A stretch of DNA of 55,995 nt from Alistipes sp. (GTDB lineage: Bacteria; Bacteroidota; Bacteroidia; Bacteroidales; Rikenellaceae). Below the pieces are notes generated by a model, which saw nothing but the letters and a program-made list of their open reading frames with translations, was not told where the DNA came from and did not search any database. Location: NCBI GenBank assembly GCA_017379015.1, contig JAFNXN010000015.1, forward strand, positions 1 through 55,995, read 5' to 3'. The position numbers were made by a program, and so were the translations under genes. Position 1 is the first letter of the stretch. Each line of letters starts with the position of its first letter. Below, in pieces: positions 25,858-35,551 of the stretch.

Positions 25858-27648
25858 TTATCCACGACGCTTCACACGTCGTGCGTTACCCGCATGGTGC
25901 GACACCCTACTAGCACGCTGCTCCTTGCGAGGCTCTGCCTCAGGAAGCTTACCTCCGAAGAAGTAGCTCTTCTGTCGACGCTTATCATCCTGCGAGCGTG
26001 CCACATATATCTTCTCACCCGAATATGGATTCTCACCCATATAGAACATCACCGACGAGAGGGTCATGGGCGTAGGCGTAAGATCCTGCACCTGCTCAAG
26101 CGTAAAGTTCAGGTTGCCAAGCACCTTACGTGCTAGGGCGGCCATATCGCGCTCCTCGCAACCGGGGTGCGACGAGATGAAGTATGGTATCAACTGATAG
26201 TTAAGACCCTCGCGACGGCATATCTGCTTAAAGCGTGAGTTCATCTTCTCGAAGAGCTGGAACGAGGGCTTACGCATAAGGCTCAGCACATGCTCCTCGG
26301 TATGCTCTGGAGCAACCTTCAGTCTACCCGAGGTATGATGCTTAACGACAGTCTCGAAGTATGACGAATCGTCGAAGAGGTCGTAACGTATTCCGCTACC
26401 CACAAATGCACGCTTGATGCCCTTTACGGCACGTATCTTGGCATACAACTCCAAGAGTGGCGTGTGGTCGTTATTCATATTAGGGCACAACTTAGGGTGT
26501 AGACACGAGGGGCGTTTACACCTCTGGCACAACTCCTGATTGCGACCCTCCATACGATACATATTTGCCGAGGGAGCACCAATATCGGAGAGATTACCTC
26601 TGAAGTCGGGCATCTGCGCCACACGCTCCACCTCCGAGAGTATCGAACGCTCCGAGCGTGAGCTGATAAACTTACCCTGGTGTGCCGAGATGGTGCAGAA
26701 CGAGCAGCCGCCGAAGCATCCACGATGGATGTTTATCGAGTGCTTGATCATCTCCCAAGCGGGGATGTCGCCCTTGCCCTTATATCGAGGGTGCGGAGCG
26801 CGCTCATAGGGCAGATCGAACGAGTGGTCAAGCTCCTCGGTAGTGAGGCGTTCGTGGGGAGGTGTGATGACAACATACCTATCGCCTACAGGCTCCACCA
26901 GCGTGGTGTCGCACTTAAGCATATTGCTCAGCACCTCTATATTACAGAAGTTCTTGCCAAACTTCTGCTTATCCGTCATACACTCCTCGAAGGAGTTAAG
27001 CACAATGGTCTTACCATTATAGAGTCGCTCCACATACTCCTTATCGGCTATAAAGCCCACCTGACGCAAACCACGCAATAGCTTCATATTAAAGCCATTA
27101 CGCATTGCCTTTGCCACCTCACGGATAACCTTATCGCCCATGCCATAGACTAGCAAGTCGGCATTTGACGTAGCAAGTATAGATTCGCGAAGCGAGTTTG
27201 TCCAGTAGTCGTAGTGCGTAAGGCGACGCAGCGACGCCTCGATACCACCAACGACAACAGGCGTATGTGGGTAGAGCTGCTTGAGGATCTTCGTATAGGT
27301 GTCCACCGTGCGGTCGGGACGAAATCCCGCCTTGCCACCCGGCGTATAGGCATCATTGGAGCGCAACCTTAGGTTTGCTGTATAGTGGTTCACCATAGAG
27401 TCCATTGCGCCTGCTGAGACGGCAAAGAAGAGGCGTGGCTTGCCCAGCTTCTTAAAGTCGCGCAGGTCGTCGCGCCAGTTGGGCTGTGGGACGATAGCCA
27501 CACGGTAGCCCTCAGCCTCAAGGATGCGACCAATGACCGCAGCACCAAATGCTGGGTGGTCAATATAGGCATCACCCGAGAAGATGATCACATCGAGCTC
27601 ATCCCAGCCGCGAGCCTCAACCTCTTTAGTTGTTGTTGGTAGAAACAT
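25858..27648 (-). CDS. YgiQ-family radical SAM protein
   Basis: A 596-residue member of the YgiQ/UPF0313 family. The N-terminal half is a B12-binding-like region (GRILEAEGYRVAIV and similar), and the radical SAM cluster motif is CFGGCSFCTISAHQG near residue 310. A further cysteine cluster (CQRCKRPSCLHPKLC) lies near residues 378-392. The C-terminal tail is basic. The biochemical role of the family is not established. It is 27 bp downstream of rluD. Confidence 0.92.
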   Translation of the reverse strand: MFLPTTTKEVEARGWDELDVIIFSGDAYIDHPAFGAAVIGRILEAEGYRVAIVPQPNWRDDLRDFKKLGKPRLFFAVSAGAMDSMVNHYTANLRLRSNDAYTPGGKAGFRPDRTVDTYTKILKQLYPHTPVVVGGIEASLRRLTHYDYWTNSLRESILATSNADLLVYGMGDKVIREVAKAMRNGFNMKLLRGLRQVGFIADKEYVERLYNGKTIVLNSFEECMTDKQKFGKNFCNIEVLSNMLKCDTTLVEPVGDRYVVITPPHERLTTEELDHSFDLPYERAPHPRYKGKGDIPAWEMIKHSINIHRGCFGGCSFCTISAHQGKFISSRSERSILSEVERVAQMPDFRGNLSDIGAPSANMYRMEGRNQELCQRCKRPSCLHPKLCPNMNNDHTPLLELYAKIRAVKGIKRAFVGSGIRYDLFDDSSYFETVVKHHTSGRLKVAPEHTEEHVLSLMRKPSFQLFEKMNSRFKQICRREGLNYQLIPYFISSHPGCEERDMAALARKVLGNLNFTLEQVQDLTPTPMTLSSVMFYMGENPYSGEKIYVARSQDDKRRQKSYFFGGKLPEAEPRKEQRASRVSHHAGNARRVKRRG

Positions 27649-27675
27649 AACGCAATCGAGAGTTGTGTAACTAAA

Positions 27676-28776
27676 TTATATCTCATCAAGATCCAGACCT
27701 ACTGAGTCGGTATATGTCTCCCACTTCTGCAACACGGCCTTAAAGTCGTCAGGAAGTTCCGACTCAAACTGGATATATTTGCCCGTCGTAGGGTGATCAA
27801 AGCCCAGAGCACGAGCATGCAGCGACTGGCGTGGGATGAGCTTAAAGCAGTTCTCGATAAACTGCTTATACTTCATAAATGTCGTACCCTTGAGGATGCG
27901 ATCGCCACCATAACGCTCATCGTTGAAGAGTGGATGACCCTGCCAAGACATGTGAACACGTATCTGATGGGTACGTCCCGTCTCAAGACGACACTCCACC
28001 AAGGTGACATAGCCATAACGACGCAACACCTTGAAGTGGGTCACTGCGTGCTTACCATCCGAGCCATCGGCAAAGACATACATCTGTAGACGATCCTTGG
28101 GGCTACGACCAATGTTACCTATGATTGTACCCTCATCATCGGCGATGTTGCCCCATACAAGAGCCACATATCGACGATAGATCGTATGGTCGAAGAACTG
28201 CTTGGCAAGGGCGGCATGAGCTCGCTCATTCTTTGCCACAACCAACAATCCCGACGTATCCTTATCAATTCGGTGCACCAATCCCGCGCGAGCATTACCC
28301 TCCGAGAACATCTCCAGGTCGCGAAGATGGTACGATAGGGCGTGGACTAGCGTGCCGCTATGGTTACCCACACCTGGGTGGACCACCATACCAGCCTCCT
28401 TATTCACCACAATGATGTCGTCATCCTCATAGACAATATTAAGGGGTATATTCTCAGGCACAATCTCCTCCTTGCGGCGGGGATAGGGCATGACAATCGA
28501 TATCTGATCGAGGGGCTTAACCTTATAGCTCGACTTTTGGGGCTTTCCATTAACGATGATGTTGCCGCCATCAGCCGCCATCTGAATACGGTTGCGCGAG
28601 GTATGTTCAAGGCGTGCGGTGAGGAACTTATCGAGGCGCATCAACGACTGCCCCTTATCCACCGTCACGGCGAAGTGCTCATACATCTCATCGCCCTCGT
28701 CCGAAGCATCGCCCATCGAGAGCTCAAGATCCTCATTAAGATCTACATCCGCAAGTATATCTCTACTTTCAGTCAC
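27676..28776 (-). CDS. RluD-family 23S rRNA pseudouridine synthase
   Basis: A 366-residue pseudouridine synthase that isomerizes uridines, probably in 23S rRNA. The first 35 residues are an acidic extension. An S4 RNA-binding domain follows (about 42-100). The catalytic core has HRIDKDTSG with catalytic Asp near 171, then RLETGRTHQIRVHM. RluD is the nearest name, but RluC/RluA-type substrates cannot be excluded. It follows mqnE-PASTA after 24 bp and probably belongs to the tgt operon. Confidence 0.9.
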   Translation of the reverse strand: MTESRDILADVDLNEDLELSMGDASDEGDEMYEHFAVTVDKGQSLMRLDKFLTARLEHTSRNRIQMAADGGNIIVNGKPQKSSYKVKPLDQISIVMPYPRRKEEIVPENIPLNIVYEDDDIIVVNKEAGMVVHPGVGNHSGTLVHALSYHLRDLEMFSEGNARAGLVHRIDKDTSGLLVVAKNERAHAALAKQFFDHTIYRRYVALVWGNIADDEGTIIGNIGRSPKDRLQMYVFADGSDGKHAVTHFKVLRRYGYVTLVECRLETGRTHQIRVHMSWQGHPLFNDERYGGDRILKGTTFMKYKQFIENCFKLIPRQSLHARALGFDHPTTGKYIQFESELPDDFKAVLQKWETYTDSVGLDLDEI

Positions 28777-28800
28777 CTAAAAAATCAGTTTAAAGTTTAG

Positions 28801-31095
28801 CTACTCCTCGTCTACATCTGTAGCACCCTCAACGCTCGCCACAACCTGCTCTTCACTCGCAGCAAGAAGCCTTAGCGAGTCAGCAGCTGCCTCGGCACGT
28901 GCCTTCTCCTCAGCTTCAAGACGCTTGCGCTCCTCCTCCTGAGCCTTAGCCTCAGCCTCGGCCTCCTTCTGCATCAGACGACGCTGCTCATCGTAGTATG
29001 CCGAGCGAGTATCCGTGATCTTCGAGAGAGAGTCGATAAGCTTCTCGTCACAAGTGAGATATATCGACACCTTTGTGCCACGCACAACGCCCTTCTTTGC
29101 AGGTTGTGTCTGCATATATACTCGTGCCAAACGGCGATCTTTAAGATCCTTCACCGTCTCATCGTACTCTACCTTGTTGACATTAAGTCCACTTGTCCAG
29201 AGCGTGTTCTTAGCCTTAGAGAGGTTCATACCCATAAGCTGGGGCACTGCCGTAATCTGCTTTCCTGAGCGATATCCCACCTTCAGCGTAACACTCGAAC
29301 CATAGGGGAGCTTTATGTTGGTTGATCGAGTGATTACCTTGCCGGCAACCTTCTGCTCGACAACCTGACCATCGTAGGTGTGGGGCACATACTCTAGCTT
29401 ACCGATGTTGAAACCATCGCGCTCAAGCTGATTAATTGCCTGACGCAGAGATTGGTTAGCCACGTATGGCACTTGAATCATGCGTCGCGCATAGGCGTTT
29501 ACCGTGAGATAGATCTTACGATCTGGCTTCACCTTAACCTCGCGCACCGAAGATGGTGCTGGCATCTGGTCGATGACAACGCCACCAGCGATCTCCGACT
29601 CATACACTGAGTCGCGAACAACAATCTCAAGGCCTATATCCTTAGCCATCACTCGAGCCTCCTCCAAATTCATCTCGATGAAGTTTGGCACAACGATACT
29701 CTTGCTATGACGAGTAAAGATCATCAGACCAAAGTACAATAGGAGGATTAGCAGGAGTCCGAATGCACCAATCGAAAGGATGGTCCACAGCACTATATTA
29801 CGCTTATACATGGCGCGGAAGCCACTCTCAGAGCCCCTCTCAGCCCCCTTGTTACTACTCTTTACACTCTTCATATCTCTATTTTCGTTATTTCCCTCAT
29901 TGACCTCTTTGTCCACTCTCTCATCTCTTAGCCTAGCATCCGAGTTAGGATCATCACCATACATTATGGCAATCTTCTGACCTCGCTGACTACGCTGCAT
30001 CGTAGCTGCAGGCTGCGCGCTACGTCTGATCTCATTATAGTGCGTATCGCGCTCCACGGCAACAAACCCAGCATCGCGAACCAAGGCCTCAAGCTCCTCA
30101 ACGCTCATCGTAGGACGAGCATCGGCACCCGCCATGGAGTAGATCTTCGTTGAGTCGTCAATCGTACCATCAATGTCGTCAGCACCAAATGCCAGTGCCA
30201 TCTCAGTTGTACTCTTGCCGTATGCCACCCAATATGCCTTGATATGTGGAATGTTGTCGAGGAAGATCCTGCTCATTGCTATCATACGCATATCATCCTC
30301 CACCGAGCACTCGCCAACCTCCGACATACGGTTATTGCGACTACGATACTTAAGCGGAATGAAGGCGTTGAAGCCAGGGGCCTCATCCTGCAACTGGCGC
30401 AGACGATTGAGATGGTCGACACGCTGCTCGATAGTCTCGATATGACCATAGAGCATAGTACAGTTAGTGTCGATACCCATGTTGTGCGCGGCACGATGCA
30501 CTGCCAACCACTCCTCCGACGAGCACTTATCGGGGCATATCTTGCTACGCAGCTCCTCATCGAAAATCTCGGCACCACCACCCGGTATGCTCTCCATGCC
30601 GGCAGCCTGAAGACGTCGCAAGCCCTCCTCCAGAGAGATGCCCTCGCGACGCGACATGTAGGAGATCTCGACAGCCGTATAGGCCTTAACAGCCACATTT
30701 GGAAGCAGAGCCTTGATGCGACGTATCATCTCGCAGTAGAGGTCGATCGTATGGTCGGGATGCACACCACCAACGATATGCACCTCCGTTATGCCCGTTC
30801 CCTGCATCTTACGAGCACGCTCCTCAATCTCGTCAAGCGTTAGAAACCATGCATCCACATCTCCCACACGACGGCGGAACGAGCAGAACTCACAGTTAAA
30901 CAGACAGACATTCGATGGCTCGATATGGATATTGCGATTGTAGTAGACTAGCTCACCACTCACGGCACGCTTACTGCTGAGAGCCAGCTCGCTAAGGAGC
31001 CACAGTGGGGCTTCGCGCCACAAAACAACGGCATCCTCCGCTGTAAGACGCTCACCACGACGTAGATAGTCGACTATGTGTGATACACTTTGCAT
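28801..31095 (-). CDS. aminofutalosine synthase MqnE fused to a membrane-anchored PASTA protein
   Basis: A single open frame of 764 residues. Residues 1-356 are a complete MqnE-type radical SAM enzyme of the futalosine menaquinone route (cluster motif CLFNCEFC at 64-71, GGGAEIFDEE), which makes aminofutalosine. A charged, low-complexity linker (about 357-428) leads to a transmembrane helix (about 434-458), three PASTA repeats (about 465-682) and a C-terminal charged helix. PASTA domains bind peptidoglycan in known proteins. The start at 31095 lies 1 bp after the lptG stop. An internal ATG at 29874 could give a separate PASTA protein. If the frame is real, the enzyme would be anchored to the membrane with PASTA repeats in the periplasm. 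Confidence 0.85.
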   Translation of the reverse strand: MQSVSHIVDYLRRGERLTAEDAVVLWREAPLWLLSELALSSKRAVSGELVYYNRNIHIEPSNVCLFNCEFCSFRRRVGDVDAWFLTLDEIEERARKMQGTGITEVHIVGGVHPDHTIDLYCEMIRRIKALLPNVAVKAYTAVEISYMSRREGISLEEGLRRLQAAGMESIPGGGAEIFDEELRSKICPDKCSSEEWLAVHRAAHNMGIDTNCTMLYGHIETIEQRVDHLNRLRQLQDEAPGFNAFIPLKYRSRNNRMSEVGECSVEDDMRMIAMSRIFLDNIPHIKAYWVAYGKSTTEMALAFGADDIDGTIDDSTKIYSMAGADARPTMSVEELEALVRDAGFVAVERDTHYNEIRRSAQPAATMQRSQRGQKIAIMYGDDPNSDARLRDERVDKEVNEGNNENRDMKSVKSSNKGAERGSESGFRAMYKRNIVLWTILSIGAFGLLLILLLYFGLMIFTRHSKSIVVPNFIEMNLEEARVMAKDIGLEIVVRDSVYESEIAGGVVIDQMPAPSSVREVKVKPDRKIYLTVNAYARRMIQVPYVANQSLRQAINQLERDGFNIGKLEYVPHTYDGQVVEQKVAGKVITRSTNIKLPYGSSVTLKVGYRSGKQITAVPQLMGMNLSKAKNTLWTSGLNVNKVEYDETVKDLKDRRLARVYMQTQPAKKGVVRGTKVSIYLTCDEKLIDSLSKITDTRSAYYDEQRRLMQKEAEAEAKAQEEERKRLEAEEKARAEAAADSLRLLAASEEQVVASVEGATDVDEE

Positions 31096-31096
31096 G

Positions 31097-32212
31097 TTAT
31101 TTAGGTGCTTTAATATATACAAATGCTGCTATGAGGGCAAAGACAATGTTTGGCAGCCAGACACCAAGGCTAGGGATCATCGAGCCACTTATGGCAATCT
31201 GCTCGAAGACACGACCAAGCATGATGTAGCTGAAACAGAGCGCAATGCCCAGTCCGATGTGCATACCCATTCCGCCTCGCATCTTGCGCGACGAAAGCGA
31301 CACGCCGATGATGGTAAGGATGAATGTAGCCACAGGATAGGAGTAACGCGCATGACGCTCCACCTCGATGATATAGACATCGTCCGAGCTCTTTGCACGC
31401 TGCTGCTCAAGATATTCGTTAAGCTCGCTGATGGTCATGGTCTTAACCAACGACTTAGTCTCACCAAGCTCGCGGGCATCAAGGTTAATCAACGTGTCGA
31501 GGTTACGATGTAGCTCAAAATCGTAGAGGTTATCCTCCGTACGATTATAGGTAACATAGCGTGGCGCAGTCCAGCGTCCCGACTCCTCGTCGAACGATGC
31601 TCCCGAGGCTTCGAGCTTAGAGACAAGCTCCGAGTCCTCATACTTCTCGAGCGCGAAGAACGACACCACCTCACCGCGGGGGCTATATCCACGAACGTAG
31701 GCATAGGTACCAGGCTCGATCTGTCGGTAGGCATTCTCATCGTAGAGCACACGCTGGCTACTCTTAATGTACTGGCTCTCAAACTGTATGATGCCACGCT
31801 GTGCCTGCGGTATCACCCATAGGCTAAGACTCATATTTGCTATCGTGATGAGCAACGCACCAAGGAAATAGGGCCACATGAGGCGTCTAAAGCTCACACC
31901 ACCCGACAAGATTGCCACAATCTCGGTCTGCATAGCCAGCTTCGAGGTGAAGAAGATCACGGCAATAAAGGTGAACAACGAGGAGAACTGGTTGATAAAA
32001 TAGGGGATGAAGTTGAGGTAGTAGTCGTTGACTACCGCACTCCACGGCGCCTTAAGCTCGGTGAAGTCATCGACCTTCTCAACATAGTCGAAGACAACAA
32101 CGATGATGATGATCATCATAAGACCAAAGATATAGGTCCTCAGAAACTTTCCGAGGATATATCTGTCGAGGGTCCTATAACCAGGTATAGATGGCATCAA
32201 TCTCAATCTCAT
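31097..32212 (-). CDS. LptF/LptG family lipopolysaccharide permease
   Basis: A 371-residue membrane permease of the YjgP/YjgQ family, which with LptB and LptC extracts lipopolysaccharide from the inner membrane. Six transmembrane helices are predicted: three N-terminal (about 20-40, 58-78, 100-120) and three C-terminal (about 290-305, 315-335, 345-365), with a periplasmic beta-jellyroll between. It starts 3 bp after the tgt stop, an order common in Bacteroidota. Confidence 0.9.
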   Translation of the reverse strand: MRLRLMPSIPGYRTLDRYILGKFLRTYIFGLMMIIIIVVVFDYVEKVDDFTELKAPWSAVVNDYYLNFIPYFINQFSSLFTFIAVIFFTSKLAMQTEIVAILSGGVSFRRLMWPYFLGALLITIANMSLSLWVIPQAQRGIIQFESQYIKSSQRVLYDENAYRQIEPGTYAYVRGYSPRGEVVSFFALEKYEDSELVSKLEASGASFDEESGRWTAPRYVTYNRTEDNLYDFELHRNLDTLINLDARELGETKSLVKTMTISELNEYLEQQRAKSSDDVYIIEVERHARYSYPVATFILTIIGVSLSSRKMRGGMGMHIGLGIALCFSYIMLGRVFEQIAISGSMIPSLGVWLPNIVFALIAAFVYIKAPK

Positions 32213-32215
32213 AGT

Positions 32216-33346
32216 CTACAATCTTCGTGATAGTTTTACAACCATCTCCTCCTTCCAACTCTTGAAATCTCCAGCGATGATGTGACGACGCGCCTCACCC
32301 ACCAACCAGAGGTAGAATGCAGTGTTATGCAACGAGGCAATCTGTGCTGCGAGCATCTCCTTGCAGACTACAAGGTGGTGCAAATATGCCTTTGTGTACT
32401 GCTTATCGACGAATGTCACACCATTAGGGTCTACAGGCGAGAAGTCCATCTCCCACTTCTTATTTCGGATGTTAATCACACCCTCTGAGGTGAAGAGCTG
32501 ACCATTACGTCCATTACGCGTAGGCATCACACAATCGAACATATCGACGCCACGATCAATAGCCTCGAGGATATTCACTGGCGTACCAACACCCATGAGG
32601 TAGCGTGGCCTATCGGTAGGCAGCACCGCATTACACACCTCAATCATAGAGTACATCACATCGGTAGGCTCGCCCACGGCAAGACCGCCAATGGCATATC
32701 CGTCAGCATTATACTGCAACACGTTGCGGGCTGCACGCTCTCTAAGGTCGGGATAGCCAGCACCCTGCACGATGGGGAAGAGTGCCTGATAGTGACCCCA
32801 CTTAGGTGCTGTCTGCGAGTAACGATTGAAGCAGCGGTCCAACCACCTCTCTGTCAGATCGAGCGACTTACGAGCGTAGTCGTAGGGGGCATCACCCGGA
32901 GGACACTCGTCAAATGCCATCATGATGTCAGCACCAATAGTACGCTCTGTATCGATAACACTCTCGGGCGTGAAGAGGTGGCGCGAGCCATCAATGTGCG
33001 ACTGGAAGTAACACCCCTCCTCCTTAAGCTTACGGCATGCCGCCAACGAGAAGACCTGAAATCCACCACTATCGGTAAGCATAGGCTTGTTCCACGACGA
33101 GAAGCGATGCACTCCCCCTGCTGCCTCCATAATATCCATTCCTGGGCGGAGGTAGAGATGGTAGGTATTTGCAAGGATTATCTGAGCCTTAGCCTCATTC
33201 TCAACATCGCGATGATAGATACCCTTCATCGCCGCAGCAGTACCTACGGGCATAAATATCGGGGTCTCCACACATCCATGATCTGTACTTAGCACGCCTG
33301 CGCGAGCCTTGCTATCCGAAGCAGTATATTGTAAAGTAAATTCCAT
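32216..33346 (-). CDS. tgt: queuine/preQ1 tRNA-ribosyltransferase
   Basis: A 376-residue enzyme that exchanges guanine-34 for preQ1 in GUN-anticodon tRNAs. Conserved segments are ETPIFMPVGT, LTDSGGFQVFS (Asp92 in the base pocket), FDECPPGD and VDMFDCVMPTRNGRNG. The usual zinc-binding Cys-x-Cys-x2-Cys is absent: the region reads SPVDPNGVTFVDKQYTKAYLHHL. I recall the same loss in other Bacteroidota Tgt proteins, so it is probably lineage-wide. The ATG at 33346 is chosen because it begins the conserved N-terminus; an upstream TTG-like frame adds 39 unconserved residues across the promoter. Confidence 0.94.
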   Translation of the reverse strand: MEFTLQYTASDSKARAGVLSTDHGCVETPIFMPVGTAAAMKGIYHRDVENEAKAQIILANTYHLYLRPGMDIMEAAGGVHRFSSWNKPMLTDSGGFQVFSLAACRKLKEEGCYFQSHIDGSRHLFTPESVIDTERTIGADIMMAFDECPPGDAPYDYARKSLDLTERWLDRCFNRYSQTAPKWGHYQALFPIVQGAGYPDLRERAARNVLQYNADGYAIGGLAVGEPTDVMYSMIEVCNAVLPTDRPRYLMGVGTPVNILEAIDRGVDMFDCVMPTRNGRNGQLFTSEGVINIRNKKWEMDFSPVDPNGVTFVDKQYTKAYLHHLVVCKEMLAAQIASLHNTAFYLWLVGEARRHIIAGDFKSWKEEMVVKLSRRL

Positions 33347-33364
33347 ACATGTATATATAACGCA

Positions 33365-33395
33365 CAAAGATAGTAAAAATTCCGCAAACCACAAA
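33365..33395 (-). promoter_or_regulatory. promoter of the tgt-lptG-mqnE-rluD run
   Basis: On the minus strand TTTG (33392-33395) and TATCTTTG (33365-33372) with 19-nt spacing, 18 bp before the tgt ATG. Confidence 0.75.
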
Positions 33396-33488
33396 CCTTG
33401 AACCCCGAAAGATCCCCAAACATAGAATTTAACACCTCCTCGCTCAAGAAAAACAATGCACACAACACCAAAGATAGAAAAATATTAG

Positions 33489-33496
33489 TATCTTTG
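33489..33496 (+). promoter_or_regulatory. -7 box for the leucine-rich gene
   Basis: TATCTTTG, 76 bp before the ATG at 33573. No TTTG at the usual -33 spacing. A minus-strand -7-like box (33469-33476) lies next to it. Confidence 0.5.
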
Positions 33497-33572
33497 TGAT
33501 ACGCCGACAGCTACACAGCCGTCAAAATAACACACTTAGAATTTAACATCACGCAAAAAGATCATAGACAAC

Positions 33573-35360
33573 ATGTTACGCATATTATTTATCACCGCCA
33601 TAGCCTGCCTAACCGCCCTATTTAACGCTCATGCCGAACACCCCGACAACGAGATACGATACACCACGACCGACCACAAGCCTCTCGAGCTCAACATCAC
33701 GCCCGATGCCGTGGACTCTGAGAAACCATGCACAATAACAAACTCTATCGTCAGCCACAAATATACGAACAACGAGGGCGTAATATGCTTAAGCAAAACG
33801 ATAACTCACATCGGCGCAGATGAGAACAACGAGCTTATGATACTCTTTGCCGGCTGCGAAAATCTCGCAAGCATAACACTCCCCAGCACCATAACCGCGA
33901 TAGGGGCTTACGCCTTTGACAGTTGCACAAACCTACGAAGCATCCAGCTTCCAGACGCGGTGAGCAGCATAGGAACATACGCATTTAGCTACTGCACATC
34001 ACTCTCACAGATCAACCTTCACAACATAACCGACATCGGAGGATCAGCATTTTACGGTTGTAGCAACCTCGAAGAGATAGCTCTTCCTCGCAGCATGACA
34101 GTTATCCGAGAGTGGACCTTTGCCGAGTGTAGCAGCCTAGCGTCAATCATCCTCCCAGAGAGCATAACAACTATCGACGAGTATGCCTTCAGCTACTGCA
34201 CCAGCCTCGACAATGTGACTATTCCCGAGAGTGTCACCACGCTAGGCGAATACGCCTTTAACGGGTGCAGCAACCTCAAAAATCTAACAATTCCAAACAG
34301 CATATCCTCAATCGGAGAGTACTCATTTTGCGACTGCGACATCCAAAACATCGTGATCAATGCCGTGCTAGGCGTAGCACCACAATACACCATGAGCCTA
34401 GATATGCGACGTGCGTCACGCTATATCGGCAGACACGCCTCAGCCGACGGCTGCTGCGTAATCAAAGATGGAGCTCTACTACACTATGCTGCTAACGACA
34501 CGACATACACCATCCCCGATGGCGTAACTACCATTGGCACAGGAGTATTCAAAAACCGCACAGCACTCACCGAGATAGTCATTCCCACAAGCGTAACATC
34601 GATTGGCAATGAGGCATTTTGGGGTTGTCAGGCCTTAGAGCAGATCACCATTCCGAGTAGCATCACCACAATCGGCGACAACGCCTTTCGCGGATGCAGC
34701 AACCTCAAGCGCATCACAATACCCAACTCCATCGAGGCAGTTGGTCGCAATGCATTCTACGGCTGCAACATCAGCGAGATAACCATTGATGCCATATCCG
34801 ACAGACACTTCAAAAATATAGATGGTCTAGATCGAAAAAATATTGTTGCCTACACAGGTAAAAACGCCTCGACAGATGGACGCTGCTTTATTGTCGATGG
34901 AGTCCTCATGGACTATCTTGAGGGAGCCCCAACATACGACATCCCCGAGGGTGTCACAACCATCGGCATACAGGCCTTCAAAGGGTGTCACACACTTACA
35001 AGCGTAACCCTTCCCAGCTCAGTTTCACTCATCGAGGAGGAGGCATTCATGGGTTGCGTAAAGCTCACAACAATCTCATTACCAGAGAGTTTAACCCATA
35101 TTAAGACTCACGCCTTCAGCAACTGTTTCAAGCTCTCCGAAATCATCATTGGCAGCAATATTGCGGAGATCGGCACAGAGGCACTTGTAGGCTGCATCAG
35201 CCTAACTTCGATTAGATGCAATGCCAATACACCGCCAGCAATAGACGACCTTGGCATTACCGAAAACACCACGATATACATCCCTCACGAATTAGTAAAA
35301 CTGTACAATAAGAGTTCTAATTGGGCAAAATATAAAAAGCAGATAAAATCAGTAAACTAG
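33573..35360 (+). CDS. BspA-type leucine-rich repeat surface protein
   Basis: A 595-residue secreted protein. After a signal peptide (about 1-21) and a short beta segment, it is made of 23-residue LRR_5 repeats of the form (S)ITLPxSxTxIGxYAFxxCxxL. Two blocks of repeats are each interrupted by a similar insert of about 45 residues (YIGRHASADGCC and YTGKNASTDGRC followed by an IP-GVTTIG strand). A cap IYIPHELVKLY ends the protein. Relatives mediate adhesion or binding at the cell surface. It stands alone with its own promoter. The inserts appear to be copies of each other, consistent with internal duplication. Confidence 0.88.
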   Translation: MLRILFITAIACLTALFNAHAEHPDNEIRYTTTDHKPLELNITPDAVDSEKPCTITNSIVSHKYTNNEGVICLSKTITHIGADENNELMILFAGCENLASITLPSTITAIGAYAFDSCTNLRSIQLPDAVSSIGTYAFSYCTSLSQINLHNITDIGGSAFYGCSNLEEIALPRSMTVIREWTFAECSSLASIILPESITTIDEYAFSYCTSLDNVTIPESVTTLGEYAFNGCSNLKNLTIPNSISSIGEYSFCDCDIQNIVINAVLGVAPQYTMSLDMRRASRYIGRHASADGCCVIKDGALLHYAANDTTYTIPDGVTTIGTGVFKNRTALTEIVIPTSVTSIGNEAFWGCQALEQITIPSSITTIGDNAFRGCSNLKRITIPNSIEAVGRNAFYGCNISEITIDAISDRHFKNIDGLDRKNIVAYTGKNASTDGRCFIVDGVLMDYLEGAPTYDIPEGVTTIGIQAFKGCHTLTSVTLPSSVSLIEEEAFMGCVKLTTISLPESLTHIKTHAFSNCFKLSEIIIGSNIAEIGTEALVGCISLTSIRCNANTPPAIDDLGITENTTIYIPHELVKLYNKSSNWAKYKKQIKSVN

Positions 35361-35491
35361 AATATATTACCCCAAATCAAACAATGTAAGTAGACATCGA
35401 GCAACACACGCCACAAAAAGCCATTGAGGGAACGCAGACTTTTATCAGACGAGTGAATTCGACACATCGCCCGCCATTGCCATCACTTTTA

Positions 35492-35523
35492 TTTGGCATT
35501 TTGCTATTTTTTACATAAATTTG
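35492..35523 (+). promoter_or_regulatory. promoter of the GT2-sigma unit
   Basis: TTTG at 35492-35495 and TAAATTTG at 35516-35523 with 20-nt spacing, 28 bp before the GT2 ATG. Confidence 0.7.
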
Positions 35524-35551
35524 CGCGATATATTTTAGTACCAATATCGAC

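Noticed and set aside
33347-33463. Longer N-terminus for tgt
   Set aside because: The extra 39 residues are not conserved and cross the promoter at 33365-33395.
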